This document shows, in pieces, positions 15,392 through 23,102 of a DNA stretch of 64,000 nt; position 1 is the first letter of the stretch, and every line of letters starts with the position of its first letter. Source of the stretch: Alphaproteobacteria bacterium (GTDB lineage Bacteria > Pseudomonadota > Alphaproteobacteria > Rs-D84). The DNA lies in contig JAFZXK010000005.1 of the NCBI GenBank assembly GCA_017616785.1, forward strand, positions 49,337 through 113,336, read 5' to 3'. The notes below the pieces were generated by a model that worked only from the letters and a program-made list of their open reading frames with translations, made no database searches and was not told the origin of the DNA. A program made the position numbers and the translations under genes.

Positions 15392-16243
15392 TTAATCCTT
15401 TACATATCTGTCACGAAAATTATGTCTGGCACTGCGCCGCACGATAAACAAACAAATGATTCTTCCCAACCATTTAGGTAACAATAAACCTTGTTTATAT
15501 TGTCCCCGTGCGCACCCAAGTATATGTTGTTGTTTTTCGACATCGTCGGTCAACATTTTTAGAATATTATGTTTTACGCGTTGTGCGGTTTTATATTGTT
15601 CCGCCCCATGAACAACCCCTATATTTGCATCTGCCACACGATAGCGCAATAATATTTCCGGCAAATTGTGAATTTCTGTTATAAAAACCATACGTGACCA
15701 CAATTCAAAATCTTCGCACCATTTGTAATTGTTATCATATCTAAAACCGTATGTGTCCAACACGGATTTTCGCATAAATACTGTCGGGTGACCTACATGT
15801 TGATCGGCAAGTATGTTAAGTATTTTTATGCGTGTCGGGTGCCTAACAACCCCATGCGCATTTCCAAAACGTTCAAACCATGCGCCCAGAACGCTACATT
15901 CTGGATGTTCATCCATGTATTTAATCTGTTTTTCAAAACGCATGGGTAAAGAAATGTCGTCACTATCCATGCGGGCAATATATTCACCATTGGCCAAATC
16001 AAGTCCTTCGTTTAATACACCAACCAATCCTTTGTTCTGTTCATTGTTAACAAACTTTATTCTTTTATCTTTCCCGGCGTATTCAGAAATTATCTTTGCG
16101 GTATTATCCGTTGAACCATCGTTCAAGATGATAAATTCAAAATCAGTAAATGTCTGATTCAAAATAGATTCAATCGCTTCGCTGATATATTTCTCAGAAT
16201 TATATGCCGGCATTACAACAGATATACGTGGTGATTTTTTCAT
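15392..16243 (-). CDS. Family 2 glycosyltransferase
   Basis: The 283-residue product has the GT2 N-terminal fold: ISVVMPAYNSEKYISEAIES, ILNDGSTDNT, and the metal-binding MDSDD near residue 95. A CEDFELWSR motif supplies the likely catalytic base. It is soluble or peripheral, with a short hydrophobic stretch (IICLFIV) and basic residues at the C-terminus. It resembles 19189-20043 in the opening motif and is part of the same polysaccharide operon, with a two-base gap to the fucosyltransferase. Confidence 0.9.
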   Translation of the reverse strand: MKKSPRISVVMPAYNSEKYISEAIESILNQTFTDFEFIILNDGSTDNTAKIISEYAGKDKRIKFVNNEQNKGLVGVLNEGLDLANGEYIARMDSDDISLPMRFEKQIKYMDEHPECSVLGAWFERFGNAHGVVRHPTRIKILNILADQHVGHPTVFMRKSVLDTYGFRYDNNYKWCEDFELWSRMVFITEIHNLPEILLRYRVADANIGVVHGAEQYKTAQRVKHNILKMLTDDVEKQQHILGCARGQYKQGLLLPKWLGRIICLFIVRRSARHNFRDRYVKD

Positions 16244-16255
16244 GATATTTCCCCT

Positions 16256-17086
16256 TTAGTTAAGAAAACACGCTTTGATTCTATGCCGCAAATCCCTGGA
16301 CGGGATAAAGAAACATAAAATACGAATTAAAAATTTTTTTATCCCGAACCATGGCGACAAATCCCTTTTTATTGATTTAACAATTTCCGGGAACCTATCA
16401 TATGTTTTTCGATGGTTTTTGATTATTTGCTTTATCATTTGTTTATGGCGCTTATTATTTCCCGATACATTTGAAATAAGAGTTCGTCCATGCTTACGAT
16501 AATACAGAAACACCTTATCAAATTGAAAAACTGTCCGGCCAAGTTCAATAATAGACAACCAAAAATCCCAATCTTCTAATCCATACTTCATGTTTGGATT
16601 ATAGCCCCCTATTTTATTCCAATCGCATTTCCTAAACATATTTGTGCAAACAAGGCAGTTTGCCTTTAATATTTCGGGATACGAATATTTTGGCAAATTC
16701 CAGATACCCGTTTTATCACCAAAAAATTCTGTAAGTCCGCCACAAATGCCACATTCGCCATGCAAATCTAAATATTCGGAACATTTCTTTAAAACATCAG
16801 AAGAAATTTTATCATCGCAATCAAGTGGCAAAATATATTTGCCCTTCGCGTGTTTTATACCCGTATTTCTGGCCCCGGGCAACCCCATGTTCTTTTGCCG
16901 AATAAGAGTCGTTTTTTCACGACTAAAATTATCCAAGATTTTTTTTGATGCTTCCGCGGTTGAACCATCATCAACAACGATTATTTCAAAATCATGGGTC
17001 GTTTGGCCCAAAACAGAATTCACACAATCGTCCAAGAATTCCGCTTGATTAAAACAGGGTATAATTACACTAATTTTTGGTGGCAT
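16256..17086 (-). CDS. Family 2 glycosyltransferase
   Basis: The 276-residue product has ISVIIPCFNQAEFLDDCVNS, VVDDGST and LPLDCDDK, the usual GT2 nucleotide-sugar motifs. LEDWDFWLS holds the likely catalytic acid residues. The C-terminal end has a short aliphatic-aromatic stretch and basic residues that may touch the membrane. The ATG at 17086 has the RBS GGAG and lies within the 3' end of 17070-19184, so the two are coupled. Its sugar specificity is unknown. Confidence 0.9.
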   Translation of the reverse strand: MPPKISVIIPCFNQAEFLDDCVNSVLGQTTHDFEIIVVDDGSTAEASKKILDNFSREKTTLIRQKNMGLPGARNTGIKHAKGKYILPLDCDDKISSDVLKKCSEYLDLHGECGICGGLTEFFGDKTGIWNLPKYSYPEILKANCLVCTNMFRKCDWNKIGGYNPNMKYGLEDWDFWLSIIELGRTVFQFDKVFLYYRKHGRTLISNVSGNNKRHKQMIKQIIKNHRKTYDRFPEIVKSIKRDLSPWFGIKKFLIRILCFFIPSRDLRHRIKACFLN

Positions 17087-19184
17087 AATTTGTCTCCGTT
17101 TTGTCATTTTTACAAAACTTAACTATTTCATCAAGGGCCGTTTTTGCATCTATTTTACTTATGACAAGCCCTTGGTGATAATTTTTGATACGTTCCGCCT
17201 GGGCCCCAAGATTAAAGCATGCTGTCTTTAATTCCATTTCGATGGCTTCTTGGGTTGTATAACTAAAAGTTTCGGGACAAATTGATGGTATAAAAATAAT
17301 ATCAATATTATGCTCTTCAATTATGTTCGGTAAATCTTCTGGGATATAGGTACCGGTTTCAATAATGTTGGGGAAACCTTTCTTATTAGCCGTGTATCCA
17401 ATTAAGGTTATCGTCACATTTTTGTATTTGGGTAAAAGTTTACCCATTTCTGATAAAATGTATGCGCCCTTGGCGGCATGTATCGCACCCAATATGGCTA
17501 TATTTATTCCGTCGTGTTCATGAACAACCGGTACACGTATTTTTGGGATTGTATGTGGTATAACCTTTATCTTGTCTTTTGTCTGTGGAAATAGCATCGC
17601 ATATATTTCACGCGTTGAATCTGAAAATGCAATTATTTCGTCGCATATCTCGGCAAAAAATTTTCCCCACGCTGTTTGGTATGCAGTCAAGTTACTTATT
17701 TTTATCGGTTGCTTATCCAAGTGCAATTTACATGTCTTGCATTGTTCCAATCTTGTAATGTTACAATACGTCATATCATTATTTACCATACATATCGATG
17801 GACAAATCGACATAAAATCATGGGCACGAAACGACACAACACATTTTAAATGACTTTTTATATCCGAAATTAATTTTAATGTCTCAGGAATTTGTAGCCA
17901 TGACGTAATGCTGTTAACAACAATGGAATCGATTTTTATGTGATCTAATATGTTAAGAATATCATCATGTTCAATGTATATGGTTCCCGAATATTCTTTG
18001 TAATACCAAGACATACGTACGTATCCGTAATTTTTTTCGCATAATTTTATACACAACGAATCTTGTCGCAAACTTTCTATTTGCCGTTGTGCATACATTT
18101 CCGCACCGCCACCCCAAGCATGACAAAACCAAACCGATGTGCTATTTGCTATCGAATTGAAAAATAATATTTTTATAAATTCGCGCAAAGACGCGTATAT
18201 TCCCTCATGCTGTGCTTTTTGAACATCTTTTATGTAATTCTTGTAACGATTTTTTATAATAGCCAAATGGCGTTCTATCATCTTAAATTTTTCAACGCCA
18301 AAACTTGCGCCATGTTTGTGCCATACAAACAAATTCGGGGCAATCGTGTTATAAAAGCCCTTTTTAATTGCGCGTTGACACCAATCATTTTCTTCGCCAT
18401 ATCCACGTTCAAAAATTTCATCAAGCAACCCAACGCTATGTAAAGCTTCTTTGTTTATTGCCATACAAAATCCCACACCTGTTGGGAAACTTAATTTATC
18501 GAAAGGTGCATTGATACATGAAATAGATTCATTGATGGATTCTAAATCACCATCAAATATATTGTCCCCAAATTCGGGGATAGAAAAAATCGTGGCACAA
18601 TTACTAAATGGGGTTACAGTTGCCACTTTTGAATCTTGCTCTATCGGATACAAAAGCCCAGACGCCCACTTTTTCGGCAGAATAACATCTGTATTTATTA
18701 ACACTACATTATTTGTTGTTTGTTTTAACGCCGCATTAACACTTTTTACGAAACCAAGATTGTGTTCATTTTCAATAAGAATCATTTTTGAACCAAAAGC
18801 GGTTGCATATTTTTTCAATAACGGCAAAACCCGTTTGTCTGTTGAAGCGTCATTGACCACGAATAACCTATAATGTAGATCCGTATTTTCTTTGATACAC
18901 TGAAACAATCCATCAAGAAAATCAAAACCATTATACACCGGAACAATAATATCTATTGGCGATGTTACAAGAGATGTATTTCGGATGAACAATGTATTTG
19001 TGTTCAACTTGTTTACTAAATTATCTGTATTATGGCGACTCGTCAGTATGCCGAGAACAAATGTTTCACGATAATTTGTGCTCCAATGCTTTCTTATCAA
19101 TAACAAACGCGTTCCCCGCAAAAAATACTTGACTGTTTTTACATGATCATCATAACTTTCGACTCTGGTTATCAAAAAGCTCAT
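17070..19184 (-). CDS. Two-domain glycosyltransferase (GT2 + GT4-like)
   Basis: The 704-residue product joins two transferase domains. Residues of about 75-310 are GT2, with PIDIIVPVYNGFDFLDGLF, VVNDASTDK and a GYGEENDWCQRA segment that supplies the catalytic base. Residues of about 350-690 look like a GT-B (GT4) domain, with IAILGAIHAAKGAY at the start of its second Rossmann fold and an acidic EEHNIDIIFIPSICPETFSY segment like the GT4 donor site. Such fusions add two sugars in sequence. The ATG at 19184 with RBS GGAG is preferred; the frame to 19331 runs into the upstream gene. It sits centrally in the polysaccharide operon. Confidence 0.87.
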   Translation of the reverse strand: MSFLITRVESYDDHVKTVKYFLRGTRLLLIRKHWSTNYRETFVLGILTSRHNTDNLVNKLNTNTLFIRNTSLVTSPIDIIVPVYNGFDFLDGLFQCIKENTDLHYRLFVVNDASTDKRVLPLLKKYATAFGSKMILIENEHNLGFVKSVNAALKQTTNNVVLINTDVILPKKWASGLLYPIEQDSKVATVTPFSNCATIFSIPEFGDNIFDGDLESINESISCINAPFDKLSFPTGVGFCMAINKEALHSVGLLDEIFERGYGEENDWCQRAIKKGFYNTIAPNLFVWHKHGASFGVEKFKMIERHLAIIKNRYKNYIKDVQKAQHEGIYASLREFIKILFFNSIANSTSVWFCHAWGGGAEMYAQRQIESLRQDSLCIKLCEKNYGYVRMSWYYKEYSGTIYIEHDDILNILDHIKIDSIVVNSITSWLQIPETLKLISDIKSHLKCVVSFRAHDFMSICPSICMVNNDMTYCNITRLEQCKTCKLHLDKQPIKISNLTAYQTAWGKFFAEICDEIIAFSDSTREIYAMLFPQTKDKIKVIPHTIPKIRVPVVHEHDGINIAILGAIHAAKGAYILSEMGKLLPKYKNVTITLIGYTANKKGFPNIIETGTYIPEDLPNIIEEHNIDIIFIPSICPETFSYTTQEAIEMELKTACFNLGAQAERIKNYHQGLVISKIDAKTALDEIVKFCKNDKTETNYATKN

Positions 19185-19188
19185 TGTG

Positions 19189-20043
19189 CTATCTCCACTT
19201 AGCCTTAAACACGGGGATAAAACCAAATAAATAAACCCAACGCGATTTGATTTTAAACAGTGGTATAATGCCAAATAATGAGCAACGAAACGACGTCCTC
19301 TTTGACACATACCTTTTATACGCAATATCATACGCCAAAAATTTATTTACGATGTATAATTGAATTTCGTGATGCGCCCGTGACATTTGCGCACTTTGAA
19401 TATATGTAGTATTACCAGAAAAAAACCGATACTTTACCAAAACTTTTTGGATATTATAAAACAAAGTATGTTCCATCAATCGCGCAAACAAACGATAATC
19501 TTCGGCAGGCGAAAAATAACTTTCGTACCTTATATTATTTTCATCCAACACCGATTTTCGCATCATACACGCCGTATGTGAAACAGAACAATTATCCGTC
19601 ATTCGCATTTTTATATCCGCATCATATTCAGGAAAATTCCATACAATTCCACTTTTTTTACCAAAAAAGTCCATTTGGCCCGAAACGACCCCAACATCTG
19701 GATTTTTGTCCAAGAATTCGATCTCTTGTTCCAAACGATCCGGCATAGATATGTCGTCATGGTCAAAAATCGCGATATATTCCCCACGCGCCATATTCAG
19801 CAATTTGTTGCGCGATGCGGAAATTCCAAGATTTTTCTCATTTTTTATATATGTGATTCTTTCATCAGTATATGACTTAACAATCTTGTCCAACTCAATA
19901 TTTTCCGGTGAATCATTTAGGATTATAAACTCAAAATCCGTAAAAGTTTGTCCTAAAATGCTTTCGATACATTCACGCAAATGTTGCGGATTTGTGTTAT
20001 AAATTGGGGTTAAAACCGACACCCGGGGCGCTTTTACAGACAT
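19189..20043 (-). CDS. Family 2 glycosyltransferase
   Basis: The 284-residue product has VSVLTPIYNTNPQHLRECIE, FIILNDSPEN and the metal-binding FDHDD. It is the first gene of the operon. The ATG at 20043 has the RBS AGGAAA. The frame to 20178 lacks an RBS and would only add an unrelated extension. The C-terminus holds two near-repeated segments of the form LFGIIPLFKIKSR and LFGFIPVFKAKWR, probably membrane-touching. It likely begins an O-antigen or capsule side chain. Confidence 0.88.
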   Translation of the reverse strand: MSVKAPRVSVLTPIYNTNPQHLRECIESILGQTFTDFEFIILNDSPENIELDKIVKSYTDERITYIKNEKNLGISASRNKLLNMARGEYIAIFDHDDISMPDRLEQEIEFLDKNPDVGVVSGQMDFFGKKSGIVWNFPEYDADIKMRMTDNCSVSHTACMMRKSVLDENNIRYESYFSPAEDYRLFARLMEHTLFYNIQKVLVKYRFFSGNTTYIQSAQMSRAHHEIQLYIVNKFLAYDIAYKRYVSKRTSFRCSLFGIIPLFKIKSRWVYLFGFIPVFKAKWR

Positions 20044-20199
20044 CTTGTATTTCCTGTGATTTAACGCCCTGAGTTTGCCACCTTTTGTAACAAAATTCAA
20101 GTGATAAATAAGCAATCTGGGGTAAAGGTTAGAATTTTGTGGTATTTCCAAAAAAATAGAGTAATATGTGCCTAACAAAACAGATAAGAGGTAAATAAA

Positions 20200-20643
20200 A
20201 TGGCAGAAGATAATTACGCAGAAGATTTAATTAAAACAGTTCAATTGTTATTAGAAAATCCATCTGTATATGTTATAAAAGGGCGCACTATAGAGGCCAC
20301 AGAACACTTTAAAGTGAATCACATAGACATACCATTTGACACCGTCACTTATAGTTATTCAGTTATGAACGGTCCAGAACTTGTCTTTGAAGTTATTAAA
20401 TGGTGCAGGATCACAAACCGAGAAAAATTCGGAACCAATATAATTTATCGTTTAAATGACTCGGATGGCAAGATGCTGGACGTACCAGCAAATTGTAAAA
20501 AACAAATATATGAAGATGTTAGTGAGAAACAATGCGCTGTTGTATATAGTGGTACCAAAACCGGATCACAGCAATTGTACCCGCCAAAAGAAACTATTTT
20601 CTTGAATAAGTTACATTCCTTGGTCAACACCCGCGAACAGTAA
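20200..20643 (+). CDS. Unknown cytoplasmic protein
   Basis: The function is not recognised. The 147-residue product is mildly acidic, with no signal peptide or membrane helix and a predicted alpha/beta mix. The RBS AAGAGG sits eight bases before the ATG. It ends 15 bases before the methyltransferase-like gene and so may be cotranscribed with it. It is divergent from the glycosyltransferase operon. Confidence 0.65.
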   Translation: MAEDNYAEDLIKTVQLLLENPSVYVIKGRTIEATEHFKVNHIDIPFDTVTYSYSVMNGPELVFEVIKWCRITNREKFGTNIIYRLNDSDGKMLDVPANCKKQIYEDVSEKQCAVVYSGTKTGSQQLYPPKETIFLNKLHSLVNTREQ

Positions 20644-20658
20644 AAAAAATTTTTAGAA

Positions 20659-21261
20659 ATGCCACATTATTATTATCAAAAATACCCGTATTTGAATTAT
20701 AACTATCGCGATACAGATGGCTTCATTTGGACCATGTTTTCAATACCGCCCGAAATGTTGGTGGCGGAATTTGCAAATACATTTGGGCGGCCACCCAAAA
20801 CTTTCTTTGATTGCGGTGCCGCCACCGGGGTTATTGTTTGGCGTGCCGAAAGGATGGGCATGGACGCGCGTGGCATAGATATAAAAAAATACCCGTATCA
20901 ATGCAGTTGTTATGACGAATTATTTAAAAATGGGAAAATACAGATTAAATCCATACTGGACAGCGAACCAATTATTGCGGATTTGGTATTCTGTAACGGC
21001 ACATTGACGTACTTTACCGAAGATGAATTGGCACAAGTTTTGGATAAATTCCGCCCCTGCAAGATGCTTTGTGCGATACATAACACAACCGAAGATGTTG
21101 ATGCGGCTAAGGCCAATGGCGATGAATTGACCACTTGCAATAAACCGCGCCTTATTCGACCGCGGCAATGGTGGATGGATACGTTTGCCCAGAACGGATT
21201 CAGCCCCAGATACGCCGCACATTTACAATGTTTCTGTGCCACGCCGGTTCGCAGCGCATAA
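20659..21261 (+). CDS. SAM-dependent methyltransferase-like protein
   Basis: The 200-residue product has the class I methyltransferase motif I as FFDCGAATG (about residues 49-57), followed by an acidic strand end in ARGIDIKKYP (motif II). ADLVFCNGTLTYF fits the motif IV position. A C-terminal segment PRLIRPRQWWMDTFAQNGF resembles the last helices of SAM methyltransferases of small molecules or sugars. The substrate is unknown; sugar methylation is possible because of the glycosyltransferases nearby. The RBS is weak. Confidence 0.75.
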   Translation: MPHYYYQKYPYLNYNYRDTDGFIWTMFSIPPEMLVAEFANTFGRPPKTFFDCGAATGVIVWRAERMGMDARGIDIKKYPYQCSCYDELFKNGKIQIKSILDSEPIIADLVFCNGTLTYFTEDELAQVLDKFRPCKMLCAIHNTTEDVDAAKANGDELTTCNKPRLIRPRQWWMDTFAQNGFSPRYAAHLQCFCATPVRSA

Positions 21262-21323
21262 ATTACAATTTATTCCCAATGAAAAATATGCTATAATTCC
21301 CAAGACAAATTACAGGGATAAAT

Positions 21324-22484
21324 ATGAATACCAAGGATAACCCAAAGTTTTTGCGATGGTTTAATTTTTTTAGTTATTTTATATTTTCATCGCCAATTTT
21401 GGTTTTGTTTTTTAATTCTGTACTGGACAATTATGCACTGTCTATGACGATATATGCCGCGCAAAGCATATCTTGTTCGTTGCTGGAAATACCGTTTGGC
21501 ATTATATCGGACAGAATTGGGCGCAAGAACATAATGGTCCTGGGCGCGATTACACGACTATTGTGCTTTATTATCTGGGCAATGTCATACAGTTTTGTGC
21601 CATTATTACTGGGGGCAATTATCGGCGGTGCATCAGATGCGCTGGCCAGTGGAAACAACGATGCACTGTTATATGACAGTTTGTGCGACACGAAACAAAA
21701 AAAATCATACCACAAAATCTATGCCAGAATAACATCGTATTATCAATTTGCATTATTCATGGGATCCATGATTGGGGCGGTGGTCGCATTTTATTCAATG
21801 CGTCTGGCCATTATATTGAACATTTTGCCATTGACGATTGCGCTGGGGCTGTCTTTGGCTATTGTTGAACCCAGATGCAAAACATCATCCGAAACATCAT
21901 TCATCAGGCAATTTATTGCCGCAATAAAGAACCTGTGGCAGAACCGCAGGTTAAGATATGTTGCCGCAGGGGACGGATTGAACTATGGATTAAATGAATC
22001 CGCATACAGTTTCAACAGCATATTTATATCGCAATTCGTGCCAGTCTGGGCATTGGGTATATTCAAATCATTGGGGCATTTACTGAACAGCATCGGCGCA
22101 CATTTATCAAGCATTTTTGCACGAAAGATAGGAATCAATAAAACCGCGTGCTATGGATTGGTTGCCGATAATTTTATGAACATTGTGTCGGTATTATGCA
22201 ACAGCATATGGACTCCGATTGTGCGCCTGGCATCGCCATTGGCCGAGGGTGTATATAGTCCGGCAATAAACACCATAACCCAGAACGAAATCCCCAGCAA
22301 GATTCGCGCAACAACATTGTCCATTGCATCGATTTTCGGCAGTTTATGTTATTCCGGCGCAGCGATATTCATCGGATACCTGGCCGACATAACTTCGCCA
22401 TATTGGGCATTGCTTGCCGCATATTCAATAGCAATGATGGTGGATTCGCTGGTGTTTGTTGGATTAAAATACAGATCAAAGTGA
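21324..22484 (+). CDS. Major facilitator superfamily transporter
   Basis: The 386-residue product is strongly hydrophobic, with about 12 predicted membrane helices. The MFS loop motif after helix 2 is present as GIISDRIGRKNIMV. Residues 80-110 hold a Gly/Ala-rich helix with ASDALASGNNDALLYD. It is an inner-membrane secondary transporter, probably proton-driven efflux, with unknown substrate. A weak RBS (AGGGAT) precedes the ATG. The nearest upstream gene is the methyltransferase, 62 bp away. Confidence 0.88.
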   Translation: MNTKDNPKFLRWFNFFSYFIFSSPILVLFFNSVLDNYALSMTIYAAQSISCSLLEIPFGIISDRIGRKNIMVLGAITRLLCFIIWAMSYSFVPLLLGAIIGGASDALASGNNDALLYDSLCDTKQKKSYHKIYARITSYYQFALFMGSMIGAVVAFYSMRLAIILNILPLTIALGLSLAIVEPRCKTSSETSFIRQFIAAIKNLWQNRRLRYVAAGDGLNYGLNESAYSFNSIFISQFVPVWALGIFKSLGHLLNSIGAHLSSIFARKIGINKTACYGLVADNFMNIVSVLCNSIWTPIVRLASPLAEGVYSPAINTITQNEIPSKIRATTLSIASIFGSLCYSGAAIFIGYLADITSPYWALLAAYSIAMMVDSLVFVGLKYRSK

Positions 22485-22586
22485 CAACCAGTAAGGCGGA
22501 ATTGTGTGAAACATGAAAAATCTTTTCATATTTCACACAAAGTCCTTGACTTGTGCGGATTTTATGGTTATTATATGTCGCGTTAT

Positions 22587-22624
22587 TCGGGCATAGTTCA
22601 GTCGGTAGAACAACGGACTGTTAA
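22587..22624 (+). pseudogene. tRNA-Asn 5' half, truncated in the anticodon loop
   Basis: These 38 bases are identical to the first 38 of the intact tRNA-Asn at 25903 and stop right after the anticodon GTT and AA. About 50 bp upstream, including CCTTGACTTGTGCGGATTTTA, are repeated too. The 3' half is missing here. The two copies bracket leuS, which suggests an integration or duplication boundary at the anticodon loop. Confidence 0.8.
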
Positions 22625-22666
22625 CTAAGCCGGGACTTCAAACAAAGCAACAAAAATGATTTTAAA

Positions 22667-22692
22667 AAGCCGCAGATTTCTGCGATTTTTTT
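22667..22692 (+). terminator. Hairpin terminator downstream of the tRNA fragment
   Basis: CGCAGA-TT-TCTGCG is followed by seven T. It would end transcripts from the duplicated tRNA promoter. Confidence 0.5.
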
Positions 22693-22851
22693 ATACATAA
22701 AATTTTTAATTATGATTTCATTGTGATATCAAAAAAACAATACATAGAATATGCTAAAAACGGCTATTTATTGCCCCCTGTTTTGATAAAATCACACTAT
22801 GGTACACCGAAACTCCTGGCATACTGATTTGCATACTTTTATTTTAAGCAC

Positions 22852-22880
22852 TTGAAATTTATAAAAATCTATCTTATAAT
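22852..22880 (+). promoter_or_regulatory. leuS promoter
   Basis: TTGAAA (22852-22857) and TATAAT (22875-22880) are separated by 17 bp and preceded by AAGCAC. Transcription should start about 22887, only a few bases before the leader peptide. Confidence 0.75.
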
Positions 22881-22889
22881 GGCTCTGAT

Positions 22890-22970
22890 ATGAAAACCAA
22901 AGGTACGATTTTCGACAATATTTTTGATAATGCACGTTTTTGTGCATATGTTTTGCGTTTGTCCTATTAA
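22890..22970 (+). CDS. Putative leuS leader peptide (26 codons)
   Basis: The frame ATG to TAA encodes a 26-residue peptide ending FCAYVLRLSY. Codons 22 and 24 are Leu (TTG). The stop is directly followed by the antiterminator strand at 22971. A ribosome waiting at the Leu codons would leave that strand free, while one reaching the stop would cover it. This is the arrangement of transcription attenuators such as those of amino acid operons and pheST. The start is only a few bases from the predicted transcript end, so translation is probably leaderless or nearly so. Confidence 0.6.
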   Translation: MKTKGTIFDNIFDNARFCAYVLRLSY

Positions 22971-23038
22971 CCCCTTATGGTGTTATGGGTTTAATTGGCT
23001 TTGGCACTATAAGGGGTAAGTCCAAAGCCAATTTTTTA
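22971..23038 (+). promoter_or_regulatory. leuS attenuator (antiterminator and terminator hairpins)
   Basis: CCCCTTAT (22971-22978) can pair with ATAAGGGG (23009-23016). ATTGGCTTTGG (22994-23004) can pair with CCAAAGCCAAT (23022-23032) and is followed by a T run. Each stem has one strand inside the loop of the other, so they should exclude each other. The second is a strong intrinsic terminator 65 bp before leuS. Confidence 0.7.
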
Positions 23039-23102
23039 TTCATAAAAACCAACAAAGGATGTAAAATAATGAAAACCAAAGAACAAATAAAAAGGACAAA
23101 CA

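Noticed and set aside
22560..23102. T-box riboswitch upstream of leuS
   Set aside because: No T-box sequence or stem I-like specifier domain is present; the leader-peptide attenuator explains the region better.
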